Shown: positions 14,894 to 26,226 of the stretch, in pieces
Layout of the letters: each line of letters begins with the position of its first letter
Position numbering within the stretch: position 1 is the stretch's first letter
Source of the DNA: Takakia lepidozioides
Lineage: Eukaryota; Streptophyta; Takakiopsida; Takakiales; Takakiaceae
Assembly (NCBI GenBank): GCA_030704615.1
Contig: CM060731.1
Location: 7,070,001-7,134,000, forward strand
Direction of reading: 5' to 3'
DNA length: 64,000 nucleotides
The notes under the pieces: model-generated
Told to the model about the DNA's origin: nothing
Seen by the model: the letters and a program-made list of their open reading frames with translations, nothing else
Database searches by the model: none
Translations under genes and position numbers: made by a program

Positions 14894-17485
14894 ATGGAGG
14901 GTTGGTCAGCCCTTCCTTGGCTGAAAGAAGAGGTAGCTGCCAGGATACAAGGCCAAGCACACTCTGGTGAAGTGAGGACACTATGTACGACAGGACAATT
15001 GAAAGAGGTTCTGCACATTTTGGACCAACGAGGCATTGCAGCAGACTCCAATACTTATGTCTGTCTCTTGCGGCAGTGCATCAAAATGAGAAGCCTAGCA
15101 GAGGGAAAACAGGTGCATGCCCACATCATCCATTGTGGATTCAAGCCAAATGCATTGACACTTAATACTCTTGTCAACATGTATGCCAAATGCGGGAGGT
15201 TGGGGGATGCACGTGAAGTGTTTGATAAAATGCCTGAACGAGATATGTTTACTTGGAGTATAATGATAGCAGGATATGCCAAGCATGGGTGTGGTAGGGA
15301 GGCATTTGAGATGTATGAGCAAATGATAAAGGAAGGGGTGACAGCCAACAGTATCACATTTATTTCTGTTCTGAAGGCTTGCGCCAGCCTTGGAGCTCTG
15401 GGAAAGGGCAAAGAGGTCCATGCTGACATCATCAAAGCTGGAATTCCACTGGGTACCAAATTGGAGAATACCCTTGTACACATGTATGCCAAATGTGGGA
15501 GTATAAAGGATGCACGCCAAGTGTTTGACAATATAGCTCAACGGAGTGTGATCTCCTGGAACGCCATTATTGCAGGATATGGTCAGCATGGGTGTGGTAA
15601 GAAGGCTTTGGAAATGTATGACCAAATGACATGGGAAGGAGTGACACCGGACAAGGTCACGTTCATTTGTGTTCTCAATGTGTGTGCCAGCCTGGCAGCC
15701 CTTGGAAAGGGCAAAGAGATCCATTTCGACATTGTCAAATCTGGAATTGTGCCAGATGTCATTCTGGAGACTGCCCTTGCTGACATGTATGCTAAATGTG
15801 GGAGCATGCAGGTTGCACGGCAAGTATTTGACAATATGACTGAACGAAATGTGGTGTCATGGAATGCAATGATCACAGGATATGCTCAGCATGGGTGTGG
15901 TAGGGAGGCCCGTCAACTATTTGAACAAATGCAGCAGGAAGGATTGGAGCTGAATGTAGTCTCATGGAATGTCATGATTGCAGGATATGCTCAGCATGGG
16001 TATGGTAGGGAGGCTTTGGAGATGTATGAGCGAATGACAGAGGAAGGAGTGACACCCAACAAGGTCTCATTCACCTGTATTCTCAATGCGTGTGCCAGCC
16101 TGGTAGCCCTGGAAAAGGGCAAAGAGGTCCATGCTGAGATCATCAAAACTGGAATTCCACCGGATGTCATTCTGCAAAATAGCCTTGTCGATATGTATGC
16201 CAAATGTGGGAGCCTGAAGGATGCATGTCAAGTGTTCAACAGTATGGCTGAAAAAACTGTGGTGTCATGGAATGTGATGATAGCAGGATATGGTCAGCAT
16301 GGGTGTGCTAGGGAGGCTTTGGAGATTTATGAGCAAATGATACAGGGAGGGATGAAGCCCAACAAGGTCACATTCAATTGCATTCTCAATTCTTGCGCTA
16401 GATTGGCAGCCCTAGATAGGGGCATAGAGGTCCATGGTGACATCGCAAAAGCTGGGATTGTTCCAGATATGATTCTAGAGACTACTCTCATCAACATGCT
16501 TGCCAAATGTGGAAACATAAAGGATGCACGCCAAGTGTTTGACCATATGGCTGGTAGAGATGTGGTCTCATGGAATACGATGATCGCAGGATATGCTGAG
16601 CACGGGTGTGGTATGGAGGCCCTGCTACTATTTGAACAGATGCAGCAGGAAGGTTTGAAGCCGAATGGTATCACCTTTATATGTGTCCTCTCGGCTTGTA
16701 GTCATGTGGGCCTAGTTGATGAAGGCTGTCACTACTTTCATTCAATGAGTCAAGATCATGCCCTCAGTCCAATGGTGCAGCATTTTGGCTGCATGGTGGA
16801 CCTTCTTGGTCGTGCTGGGGGATTGGAGGAAGCTGAGAAGTTCATTAACAAAATGCCAGTGGAACCAGATGCTTCGGTGTGGGGGGCCTTGCTGGGTGCC
16901 TGCAAAATCCATGGCAATGTAGAGGTAGCAGAACGTGCGGCAAAATCCATTCTCAAGTGGGATCCAGAAGACACGGGAGTGTATGTGCTGCTATCGAACA
17001 TCTATGCTGCTGCTGGCAGGTGGGATGATACAGCAATGGTGAGAAAAATGATGGAGGACAAAGGTGTCAGAAAGAAGCCAGGGTACAGCTGCATTGAGGT
17101 GGACACACGAGTGCATACGTTTGTTGTAGGCGACAAATTGCATCCACGAATTGATGAAATTCACGCCGAGCTGAAGAGATTGTCTTTGCGGATGAAGAAG
17201 GCAGGTTATGTGCCTGACACACGGTTTGTATTGCATGATGTGGAGGAGGAGCAAAAGGAAATTTCTCTTTGCTACCACAGTGAGAGGCTGGCCATTGCAT
17301 TCGGGCTCATCAGCACGCCCCCTGGGATGCCTATCCGCGTCATCAAAAACCTTCGGGTGTGTGGTGACTGCCACACAACCACCAAGTTCATCTCAAAGAT
17401 TGTTGAACGAGCAGTTGTTGTAAGGGATGCCAACCGCTTTCACCACTTCAAAGACGGGGTTTGTTCTTGTGGGGACTACTGGTGA
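14894..17485 (+). CDS. PLS-class PPR protein with C-terminal DYW cytidine-deaminase domain
   Basis: Predicted organellar C-to-U RNA editing factor. It is a single intronless frame of 863 residues. A tandem array of PPR motifs fills about residues 50-640; the module with WN.MIAGY.QHG occurs six times (TWSIMIAGYAKHG through SWNTMIAGYAEHG), and several modules are nearly identical. E-type motifs follow, then the PG box (KKPGYSCIEV) opens a DYW domain at about 729-863. That domain contains the deaminase HSE (in CYHSERLAIAFG), CxxC (CGDCH), and the terminal zinc ligands ending CSCGDYW. These zinc ligands and the catalytic Glu support an active deaminase. The N-terminus chosen (MEGWSALPWL) is not an obvious transit peptide, so the true start could lie upstream. 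A fragment of a related PPR gene sits inside the CACTA element at 35.6 kb. Confidence 0.95.
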   Translation: MEGWSALPWLKEEVAARIQGQAHSGEVRTLCTTGQLKEVLHILDQRGIAADSNTYVCLLRQCIKMRSLAEGKQVHAHIIHCGFKPNALTLNTLVNMYAKCGRLGDAREVFDKMPERDMFTWSIMIAGYAKHGCGREAFEMYEQMIKEGVTANSITFISVLKACASLGALGKGKEVHADIIKAGIPLGTKLENTLVHMYAKCGSIKDARQVFDNIAQRSVISWNAIIAGYGQHGCGKKALEMYDQMTWEGVTPDKVTFICVLNVCASLAALGKGKEIHFDIVKSGIVPDVILETALADMYAKCGSMQVARQVFDNMTERNVVSWNAMITGYAQHGCGREARQLFEQMQQEGLELNVVSWNVMIAGYAQHGYGREALEMYERMTEEGVTPNKVSFTCILNACASLVALEKGKEVHAEIIKTGIPPDVILQNSLVDMYAKCGSLKDACQVFNSMAEKTVVSWNVMIAGYGQHGCAREALEIYEQMIQGGMKPNKVTFNCILNSCARLAALDRGIEVHGDIAKAGIVPDMILETTLINMLAKCGNIKDARQVFDHMAGRDVVSWNTMIAGYAEHGCGMEALLLFEQMQQEGLKPNGITFICVLSACSHVGLVDEGCHYFHSMSQDHALSPMVQHFGCMVDLLGRAGGLEEAEKFINKMPVEPDASVWGALLGACKIHGNVEVAERAAKSILKWDPEDTGVYVLLSNIYAAAGRWDDTAMVRKMMEDKGVRKKPGYSCIEVDTRVHTFVVGDKLHPRIDEIHAELKRLSLRMKKAGYVPDTRFVLHDVEEEQKEISLCYHSERLAIAFGLISTPPGMPIRVIKNLRVCGDCHTTTKFISKIVERAVVVRDANRFHHFKDGVCSCGDYW

Positions 17486-18369
17486 AATCATTATATTTGT
17501 AATCCAATAGTTAAGTTGACAGAACTATTGAGTTGCTGAATGCAGACCCAAAATTTGTGCATCTTCCTGGTCTGTGATTCATCTACGACAAAGTAGCCCT
17601 CACAAATGGGATGTTGTCTTGATGTGACTCTTGCATACAAAGGGGCTGTGTGTGATCATGCAGACCCTTACGTACCTGCACCAAGTCAACCGATGGAATG
17701 CCAGAGGCGTTTCTAATCACGCATACCAAGTATTTTTGGGAAACAGACGTACCTCGGATCCCCCATCTGCGGCTCAAGCTGTCGCTTGTCTTACAAAGTC
17801 TCATGACCCGTAGCATATTCTGGATTTCTGGATTAGCAGGGAAGCACTCATTCTCTCCCATAGGTGTTCGTCTTTAATCCTAATGGACTACGCGACCCGT
17901 TTATCCAGCACCGCAAGTTTGCCATCTTTGGAAGGTCTCGCTGTGGATGCAATGTCAGCAGCAGGACAAGTGTCCCCATGTTTGTATTCATGGGACATGG
18001 AGGGACAGATTCTGTGCGCTCAAGATGTTGGATACCCCACTTCTGTAATACAGATTCAAGATCTGTAAATTGTGCCTCATGCCTAGCAACGTGAACAGCA
18101 TGCAGGCTTTCTCGGGCATCATTAAGTGCATGATGTATGCAGGATTCCCCGAAGTCAAGAGATCCTGCACATGTACCAACTCAGATGAGAAAGAGGCAAT
18201 CAAAGTAAATACAGCAAAGTCCACCATGGCAGTGCTGTTAGTAAGTAGCACAACCTCATATCCTAAATATTGCAAATACTGGACATACCAGGTGGGCAAG
18301 GAAGCCACCCCATGTCGAGGTCCTCACGATGCCTCAAAATATCCGTGAACTTCTTGAGTGCTTTATCAA
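17486..18369. other. Downstream flank of the PPR gene
   Basis: No confident gene. The minus strand carries short coding-like pieces around 17900-18180, including SLDFGESCIHHALNDARESL. They may belong with the damaged hypothetical frame at 18370-19191, but no domain is recognisable and stops interrupt the reading. Confidence 0.3.
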
Positions 18370-19191
18370 TCACGGCTGCACCGTTACTTGGTCCATTACT
18401 TGGTCCACTTCCACACCACAATATCTTAAAAGCAGGAGGATTAAGAATGGCAAGGTCATGGACAGCTCTGCCTTGGACAGAACGCATAAAGCCATGAAGC
18501 CTATGGAGAGTGCGATCAGAATCCTTTTCTGACCATCTAAAAGGGCTGCAACTGTTTCATGCACCTCAATTTGGGCTTCCTCATATGGCGGCATGCCACC
18601 ATATAGAAAGTATCCAAGGTCCAGGAAATTCTCCCCCGCATTTCTAATGACAGCATGACCCTCCTCTGTGTGTAGAAGTTGTTCTTGGAGGTCACCCAAC
18701 AGACTGTTTCTGTATTGAAAGGGGAGTTCTCTTGTCAACATGACACATCCAGATCTGACGCAAGACTGCGGAGTCTTGGGAGATGGAGCGCTTTTCCGAG
18801 TCCCCGCCAGAATGTCCATCAACTTCTGGGCTTCCTCCTTACAATGTGTAAACATATAAGGGAACACCTCTGGGATGTCACCCGCTTTAATAATTTGGTA
18901 TGGAGGGGACCAGCCCCATGTAGCCTCCTGATGCACGCGCCTATCCCATTTTGCCATATTGTCATCCACAAACTGACTTCTACGAGTCTCCAACTCAGAC
19001 TGAGCTGCAACAAGCTTCAGTTAACAATCCAACAATGTTGTAGTATAGTTGTGATGGGCAAGGACATCCATGCACTCCTGCAACTGAGCAGCATGGTCAC
19101 GAGAAACTCCAGGATGTATGGCAAATGCATCCAATATCTTTTGCACAACTGCCTTCTCGTCAGGAGGTGCAACATGTTCCTTGCCCGCCAT
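18370..19191 (-). pseudogene. Hypothetical protein frame with an internal stop
   Basis: Reading leftward from ATG at 19191 (MAGKEHVAPPDEKAVVQKIL), a frame runs for about 270 codons to 18370 with a single in-frame TAA near 19018, after TTTLLDC. It resumes with LKLVAAQSELETRRSQFVDD. The C-terminal part has two hydrophobic segments near RILIALSIGFMALCVL and LSMTLPFLILLLLRY. A possible preceding exon is 19330-19467 (MKFKLLPEGFPSLGDILDRL), ending at a gtaata donor, with an acceptor at 19204. I do not recognise the family. It could be a decayed gene or part of a repeat. Confidence 0.35.
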
Positions 19192-19499
19192 TGCAAGCCC
19201 ATGCTAAATTAGAGTAATAGTAGTACAGAAATGCATGGAGGCAAAGTACTTAATGACGAATGTAGGGACACAAATCATCAAAAAGGAAATAGAGAACCAA
19301 AAATGCAGGCCATGAAGAAGAGGTATTACCCTTTGTTTAACACACCATTGACCATAGGCATTGCCCATCATGACGCCTGAAAACTCAAAGCTCCCCACAA
19401 GTGCGACAAGACGATCCAAGATATCTCCCAGTGAAGGGAATCCCTCCGGCAACAACTTGAACTTCATTAGATAGCTCAGTCCTGAGGACCTACGGGTTT

Positions 19500-20444
19500 G
19501 GGAGACACAACAATATCAGAGGTGAGTAGCAACGAAGCTGTTGTCATGGTTTTAGTCATGGTTAACTAGAATTACCTACTTCTAGTTAACTAGGACATTT
19601 TAGATATTTGTATTTATATTTTGTGTGTTGGGACTTGTGAGGTATCAAGCCTCACTTGGGAATGGGGATGGTTTTCCCCTTGTGAGGGTTGAGGAGGGCT
19701 CATCTTCTTGTAGTTGAGCCTCCATAAGCATCTCTCACCTCCATAGCTCTAGGTATTGAGAGGAAGTGTGTTGAGGGCTTTGTAGGGTGGATTCCCTTAG
19801 CAAGGGTGCCATTGGCTTGACTTAGTTTATGTGATTGAGTGGATTCATGAGTGGAGTGTTTTCATTGTGTTCACTTTCATTATCACTACAAGAAGATGAC
19901 CTTCTGCTTGTGAGTGCGGAGTGTAAGGATTAGTTTAACACTTATATTGGTGTACACCAAGGAGTGAGAGAACTAGGAAAAGCTCAAGTATCTCACAAGG
20001 CTTGCAAAGTGTTGCAAGGAAAGGTGCTTGGTGAAGTTGCATGCACCAAGGAATTGGAGAGCTACGAGAATTTAGGTCTTGTATCACAAGGCTTGCAAAG
20101 GTTGCAAGGAAAGGTACTTGTGGTGTTACACCAAGGTGTTGGAGAGCTCAAGAAGGAGCTTGTACCACAAGATTTGCAAGGATTGCAAAAGGGAAATCTT
20201 GTGTGTGTGGAAGCATGGATTTTAGGGATTGATAATCATTTCTATGCATTATAGAGTCAATGGTGTGTGCCATGGCATGTGGAGAGCAACTAAAGGATTG
20301 TTAGTGCTCATTTCACTATCAATCTAGGGTTAAGTAAGTTCAAAGTGTGGAAGAGAAGCCAAGGAGCTGCATAGGCTTGGGCTTGAAGACAACAAGGGCA
20401 AGTATTTGGAGAGCATTAGGAAGTTCAAGAGGTTTGGAGGGGAG
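19500..20444. repeat. Repeat-derived region with a diverged tandem unit
   Basis: The region begins with an LTR-like text (tgttgtcatggttttagtca with internal copies of ctagttaactag). It contains three diverged tandem units at about 19994, 20085 and 20166, each opening with cacaaggcttgcaaag or a close variant; the periods are about 91 and 81 bp. No primer-binding site or matching second LTR was found, so the element type is unresolved. It leads directly into the gag fragment that follows. Confidence 0.4.
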
Positions 20445-21007
20445 AATGTGATGACCAATCAGACCATCATTGTTTCTCTTATGGTGAAGCTGGGTTGATG
20501 ACCAGCAGACCATATGAGTGCTTGCGGTGGATGCAGGTGCGGGTGCAGGTTTACGTTAGAAACCTAGTATTCTAAACCGTAAGCCGCAATAGATTATCTA
20601 CCTGGTGGAAAAGGGAATTAGAGACAGGTTTACAACCGGCGTGGTTGTGAGTCATCACGGATGTGCCACCTGTTGTTGAGGGGAGTGCCGGTACGAGCAC
20701 CACCGATACTAGTGGGTATACAAGACGAGGTGTGCGGTTTAGGCCACCGTCATCTTTAGTGTCTTCTGAGGAAGGTTCAGACTCAGAGTTAGGAGGATTC
20801 TCGCCAAGGGTACAAGCCATTTCCGTGCCATTGTTGTGGGATAGGATGGAGGAAATGGATGAAGCTACCAAGGGGCCACGTCGGTATTCTGGAACTGTGG
20901 GCACCATCGAGCTTGATGATTTTATACATGAGTTTTGATAATTGGTGTGATTTGCAACAGATATGTAATCCACAACTGTTTACGCCTTTTATGGAGTGGA
21001 AGGTGTC
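20445..21007 (+). mobile_element. 5' leader and gag fragment of the methyltransferase-bearing gypsy family
   Basis: The frame 20663-20938 reads SGYTRRGVRFRPPSSLVSSE, KGPRRYSGTVGTIELDDFI and similar blocks. These match the gag start of the minus-strand element at 47.5-48.5 kb (SGYMRRGVQFRPPSPLVSST, KGPRRYSGAMGTIELDDFI). The non-coding leader from gtgatgacca at 20449 is also shared with the leader of that element (48.6-48.7 kb). The copy is cut at about 21007-21020, where the LTR of the chromovirus begins. It is therefore a truncated second family member in opposite orientation. Confidence 0.75.
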
Positions 21008-21020
21008 AAGGACGAAAACA

Positions 21021-21591
21021 TGACTAAACACAAACAAGAGATCAGACTAGAGGCACAAGACTAGACAAGAAGTCAAGGTCGGCGTGGCCCAATGCATGAT
21101 GAGTAAATAGGAATCAAAACGATCTTTATAACAATGAACAAGAGTACAAGATATTGGAACACGACTTGAATACTGGAATGTTGGAAACTGGACTGGAGTA
21201 CCAGATACTGGAAACTGGGCTAGAGTATTGGGAACTGGAAACAAGAGTAGCTTGAACTGGTGTTGGCGAGACTGAAGAGTGTCCAGTCTCGCCTCCTATA
21301 TATACTGGCTACTAGGAGGTTCCCTAAGAGGCTTCCTCAAAAGAGGTTTCTTGATGGAGAAGTTTCCTTAAACAAAGGAGGTATCTTGATAGAGAAGTTT
21401 CTTCTAAAGGAAGCTTCCTGATTAGTTTCCCAAGTTACTCTCGGTAATTTGGTAAACTCCCGATAACTTGATAACTAATGGTAACTTATGGTAGATCATG
21501 GTAGATCATGGTAACTTTTGGTAACATTATAACTTAGTAACTTCTGGTATTTACTCCTGGTAAGTTCCTCTGGGCTATGTCCCTGACATCA
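21021..21591 (-). repeat. 3' LTR of the chromovirus
   Basis: On the plus strand the block starts TGACTAAACAC and ends CTGACATCA, giving TG...CA termini. It borders a purine-rich tract (plus-strand ccccctcctct at 21592-21603), the expected 3' polypurine primer site. A TATA-like agtatatatagg is present on the minus strand near 21295. The block is 571 bp. The partner 5' LTR is not in the window, so these ends are inferred from termini and the tract rather than from a matching copy. Confidence 0.6.
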
Positions 21592-22189
21592 CCCCCTCCT
21601 CTAGCGCCGAGTTCTTCGAGGAGCGGTAAAATCTTGGACTTGCTTAGAGCTGGAGAAAATCCAAAATCCGGCAAATGGTACTTGTCAAGTATTCGGCTCT
21701 TCGTTCTTGACTCAAATGATTTACAGGTCCCTGCAACCATTGATAGTGTCCAACACCTTGAATTTGGGACCACGCAGTGATTTGAGCATTCTGATTTTCG
21801 AAATTGCCTTCAAACATTATTTCGTTGTCATTTGGGTCAGAAGCCTCAACCTCCAACAGAATTATCAGACTTCGAGTAGGCTTCATTTGCCGTCGTACGG
21901 GGTCCAGACGAGGAAGTACGCGTCGCATTGGTGGCCCATCATCTCGAGAGCGTCGGCGTGATGTTGAAGGTCGTGAGAGTCGGAACTGCTGATCTGGTAG
22001 TTGGGTAAGCTACAGCTCCAATGTATCTGGTTCATGTGACTCCATGCTGCCAATACAAGATGCAAGAGTGCTAGAAGTGTAGCTATATATATATATTGAT
22101 GTGTGATGTTCCTTCCTCCTTAGCGTGTATCAGGTACACTGAATGTTGAGTCTTCACCTTGAAGCTAACTTGGCTGACATCATCGTTGT

Positions 22190-25131
22190 GACGTCTTATT
22201 GACGAGTAGCTTCGGGCTTAGCTGGATATCGTTGATGAAACTCTTGGACTTTGTCAGATGCATTAGCGAGATTGGATGAAAGTTCCCACATTCGTTCGCT
22301 GATGTCGTAGCATTTCCAATGTACAAAATACTCAAGTCATTTATACTTGATGCGAGAGTCTATGACTTCGTCAACTTCATACGCGTTTTCTGGTTGACGT
22401 CGATTGATGGAGGTGGTACGGAGACTCTCCTTGGAATATTTGATGGATGATACAACTCCAATAATGAAACATGAAAGACTGGATGGATGCGCATACTTCG
22501 TGGGAGTTCAAGCCGAAAACTGACATGATTTATTTGTCGAATAATTTTGAATGGTCTCAGGCCTTGATAATCCAACTTCCTTGATGGTCGCGAGGTTTGT
22601 ATGTCTCGTCAAAGAAACCACACACGATCTCCGACCTTGAACTGAGGTTGGAGTTAACAATGTTGATGTACATACTCCTTGTATTGTTTTTGAGCTTCTG
22701 CGAGGTGGAATGTAAGCTCCTTGTGAATCATAGCAAGATGAGTAGCAACGTTTTCTACAGCAGGGCTTCCAACAGTTTTCATATGGAAAGGGTTTGCTCG
22801 AGGATGATGACCATAATTGGAGAAAAATGAAGTTTGCTTAGTCGAAGAATGTATAGTGTTGTTATAGACAAACTCGGCTAATGGCAGAAGGTCCGTCCAA
22901 TTATCTTGGTGATAATTTATCGTACAACAAAGATATTGCTCCAAAATCTGGATAATGCATTCGGTTTGACCATTAATCTGTGGATGATTAGCTGTAGAGA
23001 GGTTGATCTTAATATCCAATATATGAAATAATCCCCTCCAGAAATTTGATATGAACTGTGGTCCTCGATCAGATACGATGTCCTTCGGGAGTCCATGAAT
23101 ACAGTAGATATTATTGAGGAAGAGTCTTGCAATTTTCTCGCCAGTAACCGTCTTATTACATGGAATGAAATGTGTCATCTTCGTAAAACGATCCACAATA
23201 ACAAGGATTGAGTCGGTGGTCTTGGAAATTGGAAGGTCCGTAACATGTGTCACAAGATTTTACAAATTCTTTCACGAGTTTCCACACTTGCGGCCACCAA
23301 TAGTCCATGGATATCAATTCCATTGTTTTGTTGAAGCCGAAATGTCCTGCAGTCGGAAGATCATGACATGTTTGAAGAATTCGAAATCGTGTAGGTCCTG
23401 GAGATACATAGAGAAGTCCCTTGAAATAAAGTAAGTTATATTTGAATTTGAAGTCGTTTGTAATATGTGGGTTGTTTCGAGGTCGATTTAGTTGACTTCG
23501 TAATGTCGTGGCAAATTGGTCGCTCTTCAGTGCTTCTTGAATCTCCTTTATGATCTCTACATCGTCATAGGTGGTCATGGATAGCATATTCAATTGGGGA
23601 TTTGCTAGTTTCAAGATGATGAATTTATGTTGGTCCAAAGCTGCATCCTCTTCTTTTGGCGCAAGATACGATCGTCGAGAAAGAGTATCTGGTTTTCCTG
23701 GAAGATGTCTGGGATGATAGGTAGTAACAAAATCAAGCTTTGCTAGTGACATACTTCATCTCACTTGACGTCGATTCAAAACACGAGCACTTATAAAATA
23801 CTCGAGGTTTTTGTGGTCGTTATAGACAATGATCTGATGTTTAGCTCCCTCTAATAGATGATGTCATTCTTCAAAAACATCGATAATTACTAGAAGTTCT
23901 TTGTCATGGATTTCATAATTGATCTCCGCAGCGGAAAATTTGCGAGAACGAAAATCAACAGGGTGAAGTCGGCCATCTATACCATATTGAGATAATACCG
24001 CACAAAGTGCAAAATCCGATGCATCTGCTTCCAAAAAGAATGATTTAGATGGGTCTGCATGTACTTGGAGCCGTTGTAAATGCCTGCTTCAGCCTTTCAA
24101 ATATTTGGTCAGCCTTCTCGTCCCATACAAATTTGTCTTTCACTGTTAGTCGTGTCAATGATGCAGCAATTTTGGAATAGTCATTGATGAAGATTCTATA
24201 GAAATTTGCAAATCCTAGAAAACATTGTACATCTCGGACCAATTTAATCCATTCAATGATGGTTTGTATTTTCTTCTGATCCATAAAGACTCCTTCGTCG
24301 GAAATAATATAGCCCAAAAATTTGACTTCAGATTGGTGGAAAAGACATTTTTCCAATTTGGCATATAGTCTTTTTCCCTCAATTTATCAAGGACAAGGCG
24401 TACATGGCGACCATGTTCTTATTCATTATGTGAAAATATCAAAATGTCATCCAAATATATGACTACAAAGTCATCTAAAAATTCTCGAAAGATGTCATTC
24501 ATCATGTGTTCAAAAATTGCTGGAACATTTGTAAAACCGAAAGGCATAACACTGTATTCAAAATGTCCGTACCTTGTGCGAAAAACAGTCTTCCATTCGT
24601 CTCCTTCTTTTATTCGTACAAGGTTGTAAGCTCATCTCAAGTCGATCTTTGTGAAAAAAATTTGCTCGTCCAAGTTGTTCGAGGAGTCCAAGAATCAGCG
24701 GTAATGGGTAACGATTTTTTATAGTGACTTTGTTGAGCTCGCGATAGCTGCTGCTGCTCAGTCACCCCCCCCCCCCCCCCCCTCCGTCTCACATGCGTAA
24801 CGATCCGTCCTTCGTAGATAGGTGCTCTCGCGGGTGATTTCGAATGTCGAATGAAATTCTTTGACAAATTTTTATCAATGTATTCGCGTAAAGCAACCAG
24901 CTCCGTTTGAGATAAATTATAGATCGGGCCGAATGGTGGTTGAGCTCCTTCTTGCAACTCAATTGCACAATCATAAGGTCGATGTTCTGGCAACATGTCT
25001 GTATTTTTCTTCTCGAAGACATCCTTGAAATCTTAATATTGAGTGGGTAATGTCGAAGTACCTTGGTCTGTTGTGGTTTTGATCGGAGTCGCATAAAGTG
25101 CAAATATCGCGTCTTTTTTCGTAGCTCTCAT
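22190..25131 (-). pseudogene. Chromovirus pol: RT, RNase H, integrase, chromodomain (broken)
   Basis: RT: frame 24045-24356 (CLFHQSEVKFLGYIISDEG), with the catalytic YLDD at about 24446-24457. RNase H: about 23760-24050 ([17 protein letters not shown]). Integrase: HHCC finger with CHDLPTAGHFG and CDTC in 23156-23752, catalytic core in 22654-23253 with TDLP, VSDRGPQF and the Glu in NGQTEC. Chromodomain: [10 protein letters not shown], a stop, then LEYFVHWKCYDISERMWEL. Stops also interrupt RT (HNE-stop-EHGRH) and RNase H. The catalytic Asp residues remain visible, but the polyprotein cannot be translated whole. Confidence 0.85.
24765..24782. repeat. Poly-C tract inside chromovirus RT
   Basis: Eighteen consecutive C residues (G on the coding strand) break the RT frame next to the conserved fingers region. 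Such a run is unusual and could also be an assembly or sequencing artefact. Confidence 0.8.
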
Positions 25132-25134
25132 AAA

Positions 25135-26226
25135 ATGGAGGATATTTCGGATCTCCAGAGATCGATGAGTAAATCTCACCCTCTAGTGGAGCTCAATATG
25201 TCCACAATCCACGACAGTATCGCAGACTTTTCGGAGAAAATGGTGCTTCTTCACTTCCCTGGAAGAAAAGTTGACAGAGATCATGCAAGGGATTGGGCCA
25301 TCTGTCACTTAGGGGGGTCTGGCGACCTTAATCATCATTTCTGCCACTCCAGGGGCCAAGGATTCTTCTCGGTTCTTTTGGATTCAAAGGAAGCTGCAGA
25401 TAGGGCACTTTCTTTTAATCCCCACCTGGCTGGTTTTAATGTTAACATTTTTCCTTAGTCGAGTGCTATGGGCAACAAAAATGGAAAGGTGTGGAGTCCC
25501 AGGATCATTGCCTTGCCATATATCCCGGACCAGTATCTCTTCAGTTTGCCCGAGATAGGGAACTTCTTGGGGGAGTATTTGGGATGTTTGGCGGTGTTCG
25601 ACCCCCAGAACTGTCCGGAAGCCCTGAAGAATAATCTTGCTTGGAGGGGGGCCTCGATTTCATCAAAGGCACATGAGAATGGGTTTCCTAAGATTGTTAT
25701 AATGATGCCTGATGATGCAATCATCCCTGAATTTATTCATCTCCCCATTGATGACAAAGGCAACTTCTTCTCGGTTAAATTATCTGAGGACACTACCTCT
25801 ACGGTCTGCTACTACTGTGGACGTATGGGGCATCTCAAAGCTGTTTGCCCAAAGGCCCAAAAGAAAAGAACTAGGTCCCCGTTGGAGGCAGATCAGCAGC
25901 CTGCCGCCGCCCCTCAAAGGCATTTCTACGATCCGAAGGGGAAGTCCCTTGTCTTCTCCCAGGACACGCACCATGCAAAGAGGGCGGCATCGAATGCAGG
26001 CAAAAGAGACCTGCCAGATTGGGTTCCTCAGGCCTCTAGTCATGCTCAGCCACCAAATCACAAACGGTCAGCCTCGCAAGACCCCATGCTTTTGGAGGCC
26101 ATTGGCAGTGTTTCCTTGGTGTTTAGCAACAGGGATGGACTTGATCCACTGGCAAGAAACATCAGGCAAGATGATCCGAACAACTTCCCCTCCAGGCCCC
26201 CAGCACCCCTTTTGGTAATGATCTAG
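25135..26226 (+). pseudogene. LINE ORF1 (DUF4283-like, CCHC zinc knuckle)
   Basis: The ATG at 25135 opens MEDISDLQRSMSKSHPLVEL. One in-frame TAG at 25456-25458 (after NVNIFP) separates two parts in the same frame; the second runs to 26226. The middle resembles the nucleic-acid-binding DUF4283 domain of plant LINE and retroelement gag-like proteins (GNFLGEYLGCLAVFDPQNC). A single zinc knuckle CYYCGRMGHLKAVC begins near 25807. ORF1 proteins bind the LINE RNA. The next 800 bases (26227-27063) continue the ORF1 tail in shifted frames. Confidence 0.7.

Larger units (their letters stand above)
21021..25131 (-). mobile_element. Chromodomain Ty3/gypsy retrotransposon (chromovirus), 5' part missing
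   Basis: Reading leftward: RT from about 25000 to 24060, RNase H to about 23760, integrase to 22650, an integrase tail, and a chromodomain at about 22200-22340, then a polypurine tract and the 3' LTR. The order RT-RH-IN-chromodomain defines a chromovirus. The right side is lost where the LINE begins at about 25132, so gag, protease and the 5' LTR are absent. Several in-frame stops and an 18-base poly-C insertion in the RT show it is dead. Confidence 0.85.

Noticed and set aside
15095-15823. Antisense open frames opposite the PPR gene
   Set aside because: They mirror the periodic PPR coding sequence; the sense frame is a complete DYW protein.
19535-20444. Copia-type LTR
   Set aside because: The start resembles an LTR, but no tRNA primer-binding site or second copy is visible, so it is listed only as an unresolved repeat region.
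22190-25131. Idea that stops in the chromovirus pol could be corrected by RNA editing
   Set aside because: U-to-C editing is known from plant organelle transcripts, not nuclear retroelements; together with frameshifts and a poly-C run, decay is the simpler explanation.
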